DNA from: Thermoleophilia bacterium SCSIO 60948
Lineage (GTDB): Bacteria; Actinomycetota; Thermoleophilia; Solirubrobacterales; 70-9
Assembly: GCA_021496505.1 (NCBI GenBank)
Contig: CP053031.1
Span: forward strand, 868,001-932,000
Direction: 5' to 3'
Length of the DNA: 64,000 nucleotides
Position 1 is the stretch's first letter, and the number at the start of each line of letters is the position of its first letter. A program made the translations under genes and the position numbers. The notes under the pieces were generated by a model. The model was given only the letters and a program-made list of their open reading frames with translations. It did not search any database and was not told the DNA's origin. This document shows, one piece after another, positions 8,357 to 17,864 of this stretch.

Positions 8357-9835
8357 ATGTCCGCCTCGACCAACAGCAGCCCAACCGCCGGCGCCGGGCG
8401 GGTCGGCGCCGCCGGCGCCGCGCTCGTCCTGCTGATCGCCTGCGTCGCGCAGTTCATGCTCGTCCTCGACGACACGATCGTGAACGTCGCGCTGCCGAGT
8501 ATCGGCGGTGACCTCGCGCTCGAGGAGGCGTCGCTCTCCTGGGTCGTCAACGCCTACCTGCTGACCTTCGGCGGCTTCCTGCTGATCGGGGGGAGGCTCG
8601 CCGACCGCTTCGGCGCCAAGCGCCTGTTCCTGCTCAGCCTCGGAGGCTTCGCGCTCGCCTCCGCGGTCTGCGGCGCGGCGCCCTCGAGCGGCGTCCTGAT
8701 CGGCGCCCGCGCCGCCCAGGGGGTCACCGCCGCACTGCTCTCCCCGGCGGCGCTCGCGCTGCTCCTCACCGCCAGCCCCGAGGGGCCCCAGCGCCGTCGC
8801 GCGCTCGGAATCTGGGCCGGACTGCTCGGCGCCGGTGCGGTCAGCGGCCTGCTCGTCGGCGGCGCTCTGGTCGAGTTCGCCGACTGGCGTTGGATCTTCC
8901 TCGTCAACCTGCCGGTGGCCGCGGCCGCGCTGCTCGTCGCCCGCCGCGTCCTGCCGGCCGACGATCCGAGCCGCGCTCGCAGCGCCCCGAACATCGCCGG
9001 AGCGACGCTGGCCACGCTGGCGCTGCTGACCTTCGTGTTCACGGTCGTCGAGACCGACGGCGCGGGGTGGGGATCGGCGCGGACTCTGGCCGGGTTCGGC
9101 GTAGCGCTCGCGCTCGCCGTCGCGTTCGTGATCTCCGAGCGGCGCTCGGACTCACCGCTCGTGCCGCCGGAGCTGCTGCGTCGCCGGCGCGCGATCTCGG
9201 CCGACGGCGTCGTCTTCCTCGCCGCCGGCGGGCTGCTCGCGATGTTCTTCTTCCAGACGCTCTACATGCAGCGCGTCCTCGGCTACTCGGCGCTCGAGAC
9301 CGGAGCCGCGTTCCTGCCGTTCTCGCTCTCGATGGGCGCCGTTTCCGCGATCGCGGGCCGGCTCGGTGAGCTCGACCCACGGATCCCGATCGTCGGTGGC
9401 CTGGCGCTGACCGGTGGAGCGCTCTGGCTGATGTCCGGTCTCGACCCGGCGAGCGCCTACCTCGGGGCCGTCCTGCCGACGCTCGCGCTCGCCGGCGCCG
9501 GTCTCGGGCTTGCGCTCGTCCCGGTGATCGGACTCGCGACGGGTGACGCCGAGGAGCGCGACGGCGGGCTCGCCTCGGGACTGATGACGAGCTGCCAGCA
9601 GATCGGTGGCGCGGTCGGGATCGCGGTGATGACGACGATCGCCACCTCCCAGACCGAGTCGGCGCTCGGTGACGGCGCGGCCGTCGGCCAGGCTCTGAGC
9701 GACGGCTTCTCGCTCGCGTTCCGCTTCGAGGCCGGCGTGATGGCCCTCGGCGTGATCGCGGCGATCGTCCTGCTCGGCCCGCGCCGCGGTGAGCGCTCGA
9801 GAGGTCGTGAGGTGGCTGCCTCGCCGGCCGCCTAG
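8357..9835 (+). CDS. MFS multidrug exporter, DHA2 (EmrB/QacA) type
   Basis: A 492-residue, probably 14-helix transporter. Motif A of the family is GGRLADRFGAKRLF after helix 2; VLDDTIVNVALPSIGGDL in helix 1 is the DHA2 hallmark with the acidic Asp pair, and LLGAGAVSGLLVGGALVEF is the motif C antiporter region. It should export small toxic compounds in exchange for protons across the cytoplasmic membrane. ATG at 8357 is preceded by CACGGAG. Control by the divergent TetR protein is inferred from the operator pair. A strong hairpin follows its stop codon at 9844-9878. Confidence 0.93.
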   Translation: MSASTNSSPTAGAGRVGAAGAALVLLIACVAQFMLVLDDTIVNVALPSIGGDLALEEASLSWVVNAYLLTFGGFLLIGGRLADRFGAKRLFLLSLGGFALASAVCGAAPSSGVLIGARAAQGVTAALLSPAALALLLTASPEGPQRRRALGIWAGLLGAGAVSGLLVGGALVEFADWRWIFLVNLPVAAAALLVARRVLPADDPSRARSAPNIAGATLATLALLTFVFTVVETDGAGWGSARTLAGFGVALALAVAFVISERRSDSPLVPPELLRRRRAISADGVVFLAAGGLLAMFFFQTLYMQRVLGYSALETGAAFLPFSLSMGAVSAIAGRLGELDPRIPIVGGLALTGGALWLMSGLDPASAYLGAVLPTLALAGAGLGLALVPVIGLATGDAEERDGGLASGLMTSCQQIGGAVGIAVMTTIATSQTESALGDGAAVGQALSDGFSLAFRFEAGVMALGVIAAIVLLGPRRGERSRGREVAASPAA

Positions 9836-9843
9836 GCCGCGAC

Positions 9844-9878
9844 GCGGTGGGCGTCGCGCGGCAGGCGACGCCCACCGC
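9844..9878 (+). terminator. 14-bp perfect stem-loop between the exporter and ATP-grasp genes
   Basis: GCGGTGGGCGTCGC (9844-9857) is exactly complementary to GCGACGCCCACCGC (9865-9878), with a seven-base loop GCGGCAG. It begins eight bases after the exporter stop and ends 19 bases before the ATP-grasp ATG. There is no U-tract, so it is not a classic intrinsic terminator; it may end exporter transcription or protect the 3' end, or act on translation of the next gene. Confidence 0.6.
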
Positions 9879-9897
9879 ACGGCGAAGAAGGGCAGCC

Positions 9898-11112
9898 ATG
9901 AAAGTCCTCGTCACGAGCTCCCGGATGCCGTTCACGCTCGCCCTGATCCGCAAGCTGGCCTCGGCCGGCCACGAGGTCTGGGCCGCCGACGACTACGAGC
10001 TCGCGCCGGGCTCCCACACCCGCTACGCCGCCGGCCACTATGTGACCGCCTCGCCTCGCGATGACACGGAGGCGTTCGTCTCCGACGTCGAGCGGATCTG
10101 CGGCGAGCGCGAGATCGACGTCCTCGTGCCGTCGTTCGAGGAGACCTTCTACCTGGCGACGCGCTACGAGCGTCTCAGCGAGGCGACGAGCCTGTTCATG
10201 AGCCCGTTCCAGGTGCTGGCCCGGCTCCACGACAAGGCGAGCTTCCAGGACCTCGTCACGGGGCTCGGCCTGCCGACCCCCGCGACACACGTCGCGACCT
10301 CCGACGCCGAGCTCCGCGAGCTCTGCGAGTCGATCCCGCGCTACTTCGCCCGAGCCGCGTTCTCGCGCGGCGGCGTCAGCCTGCTGACGAACACCGGGCC
10401 GCTCGCCGGCGCGGTCGCGATCGAGGATTGCCACCCGACACCCGAGGGTCCCTGGCTCGTCCAGGAGTTCGTCGACGGCCCGACGGTCTGCACCTACTCG
10501 GCGGCCCACGAGGGCCGCGTGACCGCGCACTGCATGTACCGGATCCCGCGTCAGTGGAAGCACTCGACCGGGATCCAGTTCGAGTCGATGGACGGCACCG
10601 AGTCGCTTCGGATCATCGAGAAGATCGTCGCCGAGCTCGGCTACACGGGCCACATCTCATTCGATTTCGTCGTCACCCCGGACTCGGGCCTGACGCTTAT
10701 CGAGTGCAATCCACGGGTCACCGACGGCGTCCTCATACTCGGCTCGAAGGAGCTCGCCGAGGCGATCCTCGAGCCGAAGCCCGGTGAGATCGAGACCGTC
10801 CCGGAGGGGGCGATGATCCAGCTCGACCTCGCGGTCCTCGGCGATGCCTTCGCCGACCACTTCCGCCACCTGCCGGCCTCGTTCGCCGAGCTGTCTCGGA
10901 TCCACGACGCCGGCCACGGCTGGCACGACCCGATGCCGAACCTCTACTCGGCGCTCGCGCTCGCCCACCACGAGCGCGCCAGCCTCGCCGAGCATCAGAA
11001 GCTCTTCGTCGCGATGGCCGGCGACATCTCCTGGGACGGTCAGCCGATCGACGGCATGAACGACGCCGACAAGGCGTTCATGGCCTCGCTCGAGCGCTCG
11101 ACCACCGCCTGA
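9898..11112 (+). CDS. ATP-grasp ligase/carboxylate-amine ligase-like protein
   Basis: 404 residues from the ATG at 9898. The N-terminal half opens with a Rossmann-like MKVLVTSSRMPFTLALIRKLASAGHEV, the pre-ATP-grasp fold. The ATP-grasp core follows: HDKASFQDLVTGLGLPTPAT, LVQEFVDGPTVCTYSAAHEG, and the metal-binding end FDFVVTPDSGLTLIECNPR with the conserved Glu and Asn. The family joins a carboxylate to an amine or thiol through an acyl-phosphate. The C-terminal 110 residues are specific to this protein. No peptide or amino-acid pathway genes lie next to it, so the substrate is unknown. Its 3' end overlaps the convergent VanZ gene by 35 bp. Confidence 0.85.
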   Translation: MKVLVTSSRMPFTLALIRKLASAGHEVWAADDYELAPGSHTRYAAGHYVTASPRDDTEAFVSDVERICGEREIDVLVPSFEETFYLATRYERLSEATSLFMSPFQVLARLHDKASFQDLVTGLGLPTPATHVATSDAELRELCESIPRYFARAAFSRGGVSLLTNTGPLAGAVAIEDCHPTPEGPWLVQEFVDGPTVCTYSAAHEGRVTAHCMYRIPRQWKHSTGIQFESMDGTESLRIIEKIVAELGYTGHISFDFVVTPDSGLTLIECNPRVTDGVLILGSKELAEAILEPKPGEIETVPEGAMIQLDLAVLGDAFADHFRHLPASFAELSRIHDAGHGWHDPMPNLYSALALAHHERASLAEHQKLFVAMAGDISWDGQPIDGMNDADKAFMASLERSTTA

Positions 11113-11437
11113 GGGCCAGCGCGGCGACGACCACACCGGCCGAGTCGATCGCGACGTCGAGCGCCGACCCGGTGCGCCCGGTGACGTAGCTCTGGTGGAG
11201 CTCGTCGGACATCGCGTAGAGGACGGCGATCGCGGCGGCGAGCGCGAGGGCGGTCCCGGACTCGAGCCGCGTGGTCAGCGTCCAGTACCAGAGCCCGCAG
11301 AGGGCGCCGAAGATCGTCGCGTGGCCGAGCTTGCGGAGGATGAAGTCGAGCGTGCCGAGCCCGGTGTCGAGATCGGACTGGGACGAGAGGAAGAAGATCA
11401 GCCCCATCAGCCCCAGCGGGGCGAGCGCGCGGATCAA
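11078..11437 (-). CDS. VanZ-like membrane protein
   Basis: About 119 residues with four hydrophobic helices; SSQSDLD, KLGHATIFGALCGLWYW and YAMSDELHQSYVTGRTGSALDVAIDSAG are the VanZ-family blocks, the last with the typical DE..Q...GR..s..D pattern. Function in the family is poorly defined (low-level teicoplanin resistance in one case). The likely start is TTG at 11437, overlapping the TGA of pyruvate kinase, which points to translational coupling. The C-terminal 12 codons overlap the convergent ATP-grasp gene. Confidence 0.8.
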   Translation of the reverse strand: MIRALAPLGLMGLIFFLSSQSDLDTGLGTLDFILRKLGHATIFGALCGLWYWTLTTRLESGTALALAAAIAVLYAMSDELHQSYVTGRTGSALDVAIDSAGVVVAALALRRWSSARARP

Positions 11438-12852
11438 GGGACCCGGTGGACCTCGAACAGATTCGTGCCGAGCTGCTGGGCCGGCAGGCCGGCGGTGATC
11501 GCGATCAGGTCGCCGGAGCGCGCGACGCCGGTCTCGGCGGCGAGTCGCGCGCAGTCGCCGAGCAGCTGCGTGATCCCGTCCCATTCCTCCGACAGCGCGC
11601 ACTCGACGCCGAACAGCAGGTTCAGGCGCCGCACGGTCTCGATCCGCGGGCTGACCGCGAGTACCGGGACGCTCGGGCGGTGGGCCGAAACGAGCCGCGC
11701 GGTACGTCCGCTGCGCGTCGGCACGACGAGCGCCTTGAGCCCGAGGGTGTAGGTCGAGCCGACGGCCGCGCGGGCGACCGAGCTCGCGACGTCCCCGGCC
11801 TCCTCCTGGACGCGGTGGAAGACCCAGTCGCCGTAGGGGAGGTCCTGCTCGACCTCGCGCGCGATCGCGACCATCGTCTCGACCGCCTCGATCGCGTATT
11901 CGCCGACGGCCGTCTCCTCGGAGAGCATGATCGCGTCGGTCCCCTGCCAGATCGCGTTGGCGACATCGGAGACCTCGGCCCGGGTCGGCCGCGGTGAGGT
12001 CACCATCGAGGCGAGCATCTGGGTCGCCGTGATCGACGGCTTCGACCAGCGCCCGGCGAGTGAGATCAGCCGCTTCTGGGCCACCGGGACCTGGTGGATC
12101 GGCAGCTCGATCCCCAGGTCGCCGCGCGCGACCATGATCCCCGAGACCGCCGCGCGGACGATCGACTCTGCGCGTTCGGCGGCCTGCGGCTTCTCGATCT
12201 TCGCGATCAGCGGGATGTCCGAGCCGGCGATCCGGATCCGGCGGCTGACCGGCTCGAGGTCCTCGGCCCGGCGCACGAACGAGACCGCGAGCAGGTCGAT
12301 CTTCTGCTCGATCGCGAAGTCGACCCACGCGAGGTCCTCGTGGCCGGCCGACGGAAGCGGCACCTCGACGCCAGGGAGGTTGAGCCCCTGGTGGGAGGAG
12401 ACCACGCCGCCCGCCTCTACGACGGTGTCGACGGTCGTGTCGGAGGTCTCCTCGACCCGCAGCCGGATGCGGCCGTCGGCGAGGTAGATCTCGTCGCCCT
12501 TCGAGACCGCCTCGGGTAGGCCGTCCCACGTGATCGGCAGCTCGTCGTCCGCGCAGTCGCCGACGACGAGCCGGACCGGGTTGCCGCGGTGGAGGTCGAT
12601 CGAGTCGCCCGCGATGTCGCCGAGGCGGAGCTTCGGGCCGGGCAGGTCGCCGAGCAGGCCGATCTCCTTGCCCGTCTGCTCGGCCGCCTTGCGCGCGTTG
12701 GCGATGTTCTCGCCGTGCTCGGCCTGGGTGCCGTGCGAGAAGTTGAGCCGGAAGATGTCGGCTCCGGCCTCGATCAGGGCGACCATCTGCTCGAACGAGC
12801 GCGTCGCCGGCCCGATGGTCGTGACGATCTTCGTACGGCGACGTTCTCCCAT
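11434..12852 (-). CDS. pyk: Pyruvate kinase
   Basis: 472 residues, the normal length. RRTKIVTTIGPAT and FRLNFSHGT begin the barrel; the catalytic signature is LLAVSFVRRAED then IPLIAKIEKPQA with the catalytic Lys in IEKPQA, followed by MVARGDLGIELPIHQVP and ITATQMLASM. The C-terminal domain has VPTRSGRTARLVSAHRP. It converts phosphoenolpyruvate and ADP to pyruvate and ATP in glycolysis. ATG at 12852 is preferred; an in-frame TTG three codons upstream is possible. It is followed closely by the VanZ gene and preceded by the P-type ATPase gene on the same strand with only ten bases between. Confidence 0.95.
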   Translation of the reverse strand: MGERRRTKIVTTIGPATRSFEQMVALIEAGADIFRLNFSHGTQAEHGENIANARKAAEQTGKEIGLLGDLPGPKLRLGDIAGDSIDLHRGNPVRLVVGDCADDELPITWDGLPEAVSKGDEIYLADGRIRLRVEETSDTTVDTVVEAGGVVSSHQGLNLPGVEVPLPSAGHEDLAWVDFAIEQKIDLLAVSFVRRAEDLEPVSRRIRIAGSDIPLIAKIEKPQAAERAESIVRAAVSGIMVARGDLGIELPIHQVPVAQKRLISLAGRWSKPSITATQMLASMVTSPRPTRAEVSDVANAIWQGTDAIMLSEETAVGEYAIEAVETMVAIAREVEQDLPYGDWVFHRVQEEAGDVASSVARAAVGSTYTLGLKALVVPTRSGRTARLVSAHRPSVPVLAVSPRIETVRRLNLLFGVECALSEEWDGITQLLGDCARLAAETGVARSGDLIAITAGLPAQQLGTNLFEVHRVP

Positions 12853-12862
12853 CGGGCTCAAC

Positions 12863-15364
12863 CTACGGATCCGAGCGGCCCTCCGCCATCCGCTCGGTCG
12901 TCGCCGCCGACCCGTTGCCCGCCGAGCGGGGCCCGCCCGATGCCGGCCTGTGGGTCGGTTCGGGCACGGTCGAGGCGGGCCGCTCCTCCTCCGCGGGCAC
13001 CTCGAGCCGCTCGACGAACGGCAGCCGCCAGCCGAGCGCGGCGAGGACGAGGCCGCCGGCGGCGGTCGCGAGGGCGAGGAACCACTGGCCGCCGCTGAGG
13101 ATCTCTAGCTCGAAGAAGTGGCGTACCGGCTCGATCGCGAGGATGCCGGCGTAGAGCGCGCCGAGCCCCATCACGAGGGCGAGCATGTAGCTCTGGATCG
13201 TGATGTGCTCGCGTCCGGGACCGCGCTCGAGCAGGAGGATGAACGCGAGCCCGACGACGACGAGCGTCGTCGTCGCCGCGGTCCGGCCCTCCTCGATGCT
13301 GCCGCCGAAGAGACCGTCGACGAGCCAGAACGACGCCAGCGAGGCGATCGCCGACGCGATCCCGGCCGGGAAGGCGAACGCCGACAACGAGCGCAGCAGC
13401 CGGCCGCGATAGAGCGGTCCCTCGCTCGGCAGGATCGCGAGCAGGAACGAGGGGATTCCGATGGTCAGCAGGGCGGCGACCGTCAGGTGGCGCGGGAGGA
13501 AGGGGAAAGTCAGTCCGAGGATGGCGGTCAACGCGATCAGCACGCCGGCGTAGACGGACTTCGTCAGGTAGAGACGGCCGAGGCGATGGATGTTGCGGGC
13601 GATCCGCCGTCCCTCGGCGACGGCCCTGGGGAGCATCGAGAACGCATCGGAGAGCAGGACGATGTCCGCGATCCCCTTGGTGATCTGGGCGCCCGAGCCC
13701 ATCGCGACGGCGAGCTTGGCGCTCTTCAGCGCCGGGACGTCGTTCACGCCGTCGCCGATCATCGCCGTGAATCGGCCGCGGTCCGACAGCGCCGCGACGA
13801 GCGTCTTCTTCTGCTCCGGCGTGATCCGGCAGAACACCGTGTTGTTCTCGGCCGCGCGGGCGAGCTCGTGGCGCTCGGTCGGCAGACGCGATCCCTCGAT
13901 CACCCCGGCGCCGGGCGGGATCCCGACGGCCGCCGCGACGGCGGTCACCGTCTCGCGCGCGTCGCCGGAGATCAGCTTGAGGTCGACCGCCTGCGAGCGC
14001 ATGAACTCGACGGTTTCGAGCGCGTCGGGGCGCAGGCGCTCGGACAGCACGACGAGGGCGATCGGCTCGAGGCTCGGCGCCGGCTCGCTCGCGGGGTCGT
14101 CGGGCAGCCGCTCGGCGCGGCCGAACGCGACGACGCGGCGCCCGGCGTGGGTGTGCTCGCGAAGCGAGGCGGCGAGCTCACCGGGGAGGACGAGCGCGCC
14201 CGCCTCGGCGAGCACGTCGGGTGCTCCGAGCACGTAGGTACGTGGGTCCGGGCCGCCGAGCGTCATCCCGCTCCACTTCCACCGCGAGGAGAACGGCACC
14301 TCGGCGACGACGGGCTCGGCCGGCGCCGGGTGGCGCTCGGCGATCACCCCGAGGGTCCGGTTGCGCTCACCGGCCGAGGCGGCGAAGCGCGCCAGCGCCC
14401 GCTCTGCCGAGCCGTTCGGCGCGCCGTCGGGGGCGACGATCGCGACCAGGTCGAGTGAGCCGTCGGTCAGCGTGCCGGTCTTGTCGACGCAGATCGTGTC
14501 GACGGACGCCAGCGCCTCCGTCGCGGCGATCTGCTGGACCAAGGTCTCGCGCCGCGCCAGGCGCTGGGCTGCGAGCGCGAACGTGACGGACATCAGCAGG
14601 ACGAGGCCCTCCGGGACCAGGGTGACGAGGCCCGCGGTGGCGGTCTGGGCCGCCTCGACGAACGGAACCGAGCGCGCGTTGAACGAGAACAGGACGAGCG
14701 CCGCGAGCGGGACGAGCACGATCACGGTCGCGAGCAGGATCCGGTTGATCTCCTGCTGGAGCGGCGAGGGCGGATGGCGGAACTCGCGCGCCTCGCCGGC
14801 CAGGCGCTCGGCGTAGGAGTCCTCGCGTACCGCGTCGAGCTCGTAGGTGCCCGAGCCCGACACGCAGAACGAGCCCGACATCATCCGGTCGCCCGGAGCC
14901 TTGGCGATGCCGTCGGCCTCGCCGGTCAGCAGCGACTCGTCCATCTGCAGGCCGCGCGAGCTTCGCACCGGGCCGTCGGCGATCAGCTGATCGCCGGGCT
15001 CGACACGGACGATGTCGCCCGGCACGACCTCCTCGGCTCGCAGCTCGACGTCGCGGCCGTCGCGGATCACCCGAGCCCGGGGAGCGACGAGCAGCGCGAG
15101 CTCGTCGAGGGTCCGCTTGGCCTTGAGCTCGGAGCGGATCCCGATCGCGGAGTTGACCATCGCGATGAAGCCGAAGATCGCGTCGGCCCAGAGCTGGAGC
15201 GACAGGATCAGGATGAAGAAGACGCCGATGATCGCGTTGAAGGGCGTCACGACGTTGGCGACGACGATCGAGGCGACCGAGCGGCTCGACGGCGGCTCGC
15301 GCTCGCCGAGCTCTGAGAGGCGCCTCGCCGCCTCGGCGCTCGTCAGTCCCGTCGGGGCGTCCAC
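12863..15364 (-). CDS. P-type cation-transporting ATPase, CtpE-like
   Basis: 833 residues from the GTG at 15364 (an in-frame GTG at 15415 would add 17 residues but leaves no promoter space against the divergent gene at 15421). Actuator TGEA is in DESLLTGEADGIA, the phosphorylated Asp in DKTGTLTDG (Asp294), and the hinge in MIGDGVNDVPALKSAKLAVAMGSG. Membrane helix 4 carries VPEGLVLL in place of the CPC of heavy-metal pumps, as in the actinobacterial CtpE group for which calcium transport has been proposed. No N-terminal metal-binding domain. Likely a Ca2+ or other divalent/monovalent cation pump in the cytoplasmic membrane; the ion is inference. Confidence 0.92.
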   Translation of the reverse strand: MDAPTGLTSAEAARRLSELGEREPPSSRSVASIVVANVVTPFNAIIGVFFILILSLQLWADAIFGFIAMVNSAIGIRSELKAKRTLDELALLVAPRARVIRDGRDVELRAEEVVPGDIVRVEPGDQLIADGPVRSSRGLQMDESLLTGEADGIAKAPGDRMMSGSFCVSGSGTYELDAVREDSYAERLAGEAREFRHPPSPLQQEINRILLATVIVLVPLAALVLFSFNARSVPFVEAAQTATAGLVTLVPEGLVLLMSVTFALAAQRLARRETLVQQIAATEALASVDTICVDKTGTLTDGSLDLVAIVAPDGAPNGSAERALARFAASAGERNRTLGVIAERHPAPAEPVVAEVPFSSRWKWSGMTLGGPDPRTYVLGAPDVLAEAGALVLPGELAASLREHTHAGRRVVAFGRAERLPDDPASEPAPSLEPIALVVLSERLRPDALETVEFMRSQAVDLKLISGDARETVTAVAAAVGIPPGAGVIEGSRLPTERHELARAAENNTVFCRITPEQKKTLVAALSDRGRFTAMIGDGVNDVPALKSAKLAVAMGSGAQITKGIADIVLLSDAFSMLPRAVAEGRRIARNIHRLGRLYLTKSVYAGVLIALTAILGLTFPFLPRHLTVAALLTIGIPSFLLAILPSEGPLYRGRLLRSLSAFAFPAGIASAIASLASFWLVDGLFGGSIEEGRTAATTTLVVVGLAFILLLERGPGREHITIQSYMLALVMGLGALYAGILAIEPVRHFFELEILSGGQWFLALATAAGGLVLAALGWRLPFVERLEVPAEEERPASTVPEPTHRPASGGPRSAGNGSAATTERMAEGRSDP

Positions 15365-15403
15365 CGCGCCTATCTTGGCCGAACGGGCTCCGGCTTCCCG
15401 GTG

Positions 15404-15409
15404 TAGTGT
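15404..15409 (+). promoter_or_regulatory. Probable -10 box of the F420-type oxidoreductase gene (TAGTGT)
   Basis: TAGTGT is 11 bases before the ATG at 15421, with no Shine-Dalgarno-like sequence between, suggesting a very short or absent leader. Confidence 0.4.
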
Positions 15410-15420
15410 CGCCACCGGTC

Positions 15421-16512
15421 ATGGGGATCGAGCTCGGCATCTACCTCGGCTACTGGGGCATCGGGCCGCGAGGCGAGGAGGCACTCGAACTGGTGCGCCA
15501 CGCCGAGGGGCGCGGCTTCGACTCCGTCTGGGTCGCGGAGAGCTACGGCTCGGACTGCGTCTCCGTGCTGTCGTGGATCGCGGCGCAGACCGATCAGATC
15601 AAGCTCGGCGCGGCGATCATGCAGGTCCCCGCGCGTCCACCTGCGGCCGCGGCGATGGCCGGGGTGACGATCGACTGGCTGTCGGGCGGGCGCTTCCTGT
15701 TCGGGTTCGGACCCTCGGGTCCGCAGGTCTCCGAGGGCTGGTACGGCGTGCCCTACGCGAAGGCGTGGGGGCGGACCCGCGAGTACATCGAGGTGGTGCG
15801 CGAGATCGTCGCTCGTAGGGGACCCCTCGACCACCAGGGCGAGCACTACCGGCTGCCGCTGCCCGGCGCGGAGGACGGCGGCCCGGAGGGATCGATCGGC
15901 CAGGGCAAGGCGCTGAAGCTGAACTTCCACCCCGAGCGCGACCGGATCCCCGTGTTCGTCGGTGCGATCGGGCGCAAGTCGGTCGAGATGACGGCCGAGA
16001 TCGGGGACGGCTGGATCCCGATCTTCTTCTCGGTCGAGGCGTTCAACGACGCCTGGGGCGAGCACCTCGAGCGCGGCTTCGAGAAGGGCGGGCGCTCACG
16101 CTCGGATCTCGAGGTCTCGCCGTCGCTGTCGGTCGCGATCGACGGCGATCTCGACCAGGCCCGCGCGATGGTCAAGGCGAGCCTGCTCCTCTACTTCGGC
16201 GGCATGGGCTCGCGCAAGACGAACTTCTACGTCGACCTCGCGCACCGCTTCGGCTACGGCTCGGTCGCCGACCGCGTCCAGGAGTTGTTCCTCGACGGCA
16301 AGCGAGACAAGGCCTACGAGGCGCTGCCCGACGAGATCGTCGACGCGGTCTCGCTCGTCGGCACCGACGCCGAGGTGACCGATCGGGTCAATCGGTTCAT
16401 GGACGCCGGTATCGACCGGCTGATCGTGACGCCGGCCCACCTCGACGCGGACCAGCGCCGGCACACGATCGACCGCCTCGCCGAGATCGCCGAGATCGCC
16501 GGGACCGCCTGA
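15421..16512 (+). CDS. LLM-class F420-dependent oxidoreductase
   Basis: 363 residues of the bacterial luciferase-like TIM barrel. GIYLGYWG at the N-terminus, ALELVRHAEGRGFDSVWVAE, TDQIKLGAAIMQVPARPPAAAAMAGVTIDWLSGGRFLFGFG and IPVFVGAIGRKSVEMTAEIGDGWIP are the conserved blocks, as in F420-dependent glucose-6-phosphate dehydrogenase and methylene-tetrahydromethanopterin reductase relatives. It should carry a hydride between a substrate and coenzyme F420, or FMN. The substrate cannot be read. Single gene, divergent from the P-type ATPase gene. Confidence 0.85.
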   Translation: MGIELGIYLGYWGIGPRGEEALELVRHAEGRGFDSVWVAESYGSDCVSVLSWIAAQTDQIKLGAAIMQVPARPPAAAAMAGVTIDWLSGGRFLFGFGPSGPQVSEGWYGVPYAKAWGRTREYIEVVREIVARRGPLDHQGEHYRLPLPGAEDGGPEGSIGQGKALKLNFHPERDRIPVFVGAIGRKSVEMTAEIGDGWIPIFFSVEAFNDAWGEHLERGFEKGGRSRSDLEVSPSLSVAIDGDLDQARAMVKASLLLYFGGMGSRKTNFYVDLAHRFGYGSVADRVQELFLDGKRDKAYEALPDEIVDAVSLVGTDAEVTDRVNRFMDAGIDRLIVTPAHLDADQRRHTIDRLAEIAEIAGTA

Positions 16513-16619
16513 CCGCCCGGCGCCGCGAGCGGCTTTCGGACCCCACTCACGCAGCCCCAGCCGATCGTCGGCTAGGCTCCCCGCCGCTTTAACCGGAGTT
16601 GAGGCGACCCCCAAGACTT

Positions 16620-17864
16620 ATGAAGCTCGGAATACCCAAGGAATCGCTCGAAGGCGAACGGCGCGTCGCGCTGACGCCCGACGTCGTGACATCGCTCGTC
16701 GGCAAGGACGTCGAGGTCGTGGTCGAGTCCGGCGCCGGTGAGAACGCCGGCCACCTCGACCCGGCCTACGAGGAGGCGGGAGCGAAGGTCGGTTCGGCCG
16801 AGGACGCCTGGGGCGCCGACGTCGTCGCGCGGGTCGCCGTTCCGACCACGGACGAGATCTCGAAGCTCCACTCGGGCCAGGTTCTGATCGGACACCTCGC
16901 GCCGCTGACCTCCGGCGAGACCACCAAGGCGCTCGCCGACGCCGGCGTCACCGCCCTGGCGATGGAGTCGGTGCCGCGGATCACCCGGGCCCAGGCGATG
17001 GACGCGCTGTCCTCGCAGGCCAACGTCGCCGGATACGCCGCGGCGCTGCTCGCAGCGCGCGAGGCCGGCCGCTTCTTCCCGATGATGACCACCGCGGCGG
17101 GCACGGTTAAGCCGGCCCGCGTGATGGTGCTCGGCGCCGGCGTCGCCGGCCTCCAGGCGATCGCGACGGCGCGCCGGCTCGGCGCCGTCGTCGCCGGATT
17201 CGACGTCCGCCGCGCGGCCTGGGAGCAGATCGCGAGCCTCGGCGGCAAGCCGCTCGAGCTCGACTTCCTCGAGGACCTCGAGGACGAGAACGGCTACGCG
17301 CGCCCTCCGACCGAGGAGGAGAACGAGAAGATCCGCGAGGCGCTCGCCGATGCGGCGGGCAAGCAGGACGTGATCATCACGACCGCGCAGATCCCGGGCC
17401 GACCGGCGCCCAAGCTGATCACCGCCGAGGCCGTCGCCAACATGGCTCCCGGCTCGGTCATCGTCGACCTCGCCGGCGAGTCCGGTGGCAACTGCGAGCT
17501 GACGAAGGCGGGGGAGACCGTCACCTCCGACAACGGCGTCAGGGTGATCTCACCCAGCAACCTCGCGAGCACGATGGCCACGCACGCCTCGCAGCTCTAC
17601 GCGAAGAACATCGAGAACCTGCTCGATCTGCTCCTGACCGACGAGGGTGAGCTCGAGATCGACATGGGCGACGAGGTCGTCAAGGGCGCGACGATCACCC
17701 ACGACGGCCGGATCACGAACGATCGCGCCCGCTCGGTCGCCGGCGTCGAGGACGATGCGCCGGCGGAGCCGACGCCGGCCGAGCCGGCCCAGGCCTCCGG
17801 CGGCACCGCCTCGCCCGAGGCTGCCGAGTCCGACGCCGCCGAAGACTCGGAGGAAAAGAACTGA
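16620..17864 (+). CDS. pntAA: NAD(P) transhydrogenase, alpha-1 subunit (NAD-binding)
   Basis: 414 residues. KLGIPKESLEGERRVALTPD and the nucleotide motif VMVLGAGVAGLQAIATARRLGAVVAGFD belong to the alanine dehydrogenase/PntA family domain dI; the RQD-type loop is absent in exact form but SSQANVAGYAA is present. The acidic Ala/Pro/Glu-rich C-terminus (about 40 residues) replaces the membrane helices that single-chain PntA has, and these are supplied by the next gene. With pntAB and pntB it forms the proton-pumping enzyme that reduces NADP+ with NADH. A TAGGCT box at 16573-16578 is a possible -10. Its TGA overlaps the pntAB ATG by one base. Confidence 0.93.
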   Translation: MKLGIPKESLEGERRVALTPDVVTSLVGKDVEVVVESGAGENAGHLDPAYEEAGAKVGSAEDAWGADVVARVAVPTTDEISKLHSGQVLIGHLAPLTSGETTKALADAGVTALAMESVPRITRAQAMDALSSQANVAGYAAALLAAREAGRFFPMMTTAAGTVKPARVMVLGAGVAGLQAIATARRLGAVVAGFDVRRAAWEQIASLGGKPLELDFLEDLEDENGYARPPTEEENEKIREALADAAGKQDVIITTAQIPGRPAPKLITAEAVANMAPGSVIVDLAGESGGNCELTKAGETVTSDNGVRVISPSNLASTMATHASQLYAKNIENLLDLLLTDEGELEIDMGDEVVKGATITHDGRITNDRARSVAGVEDDAPAEPTPAEPAQASGGTASPEAAESDAAEDSEEKN

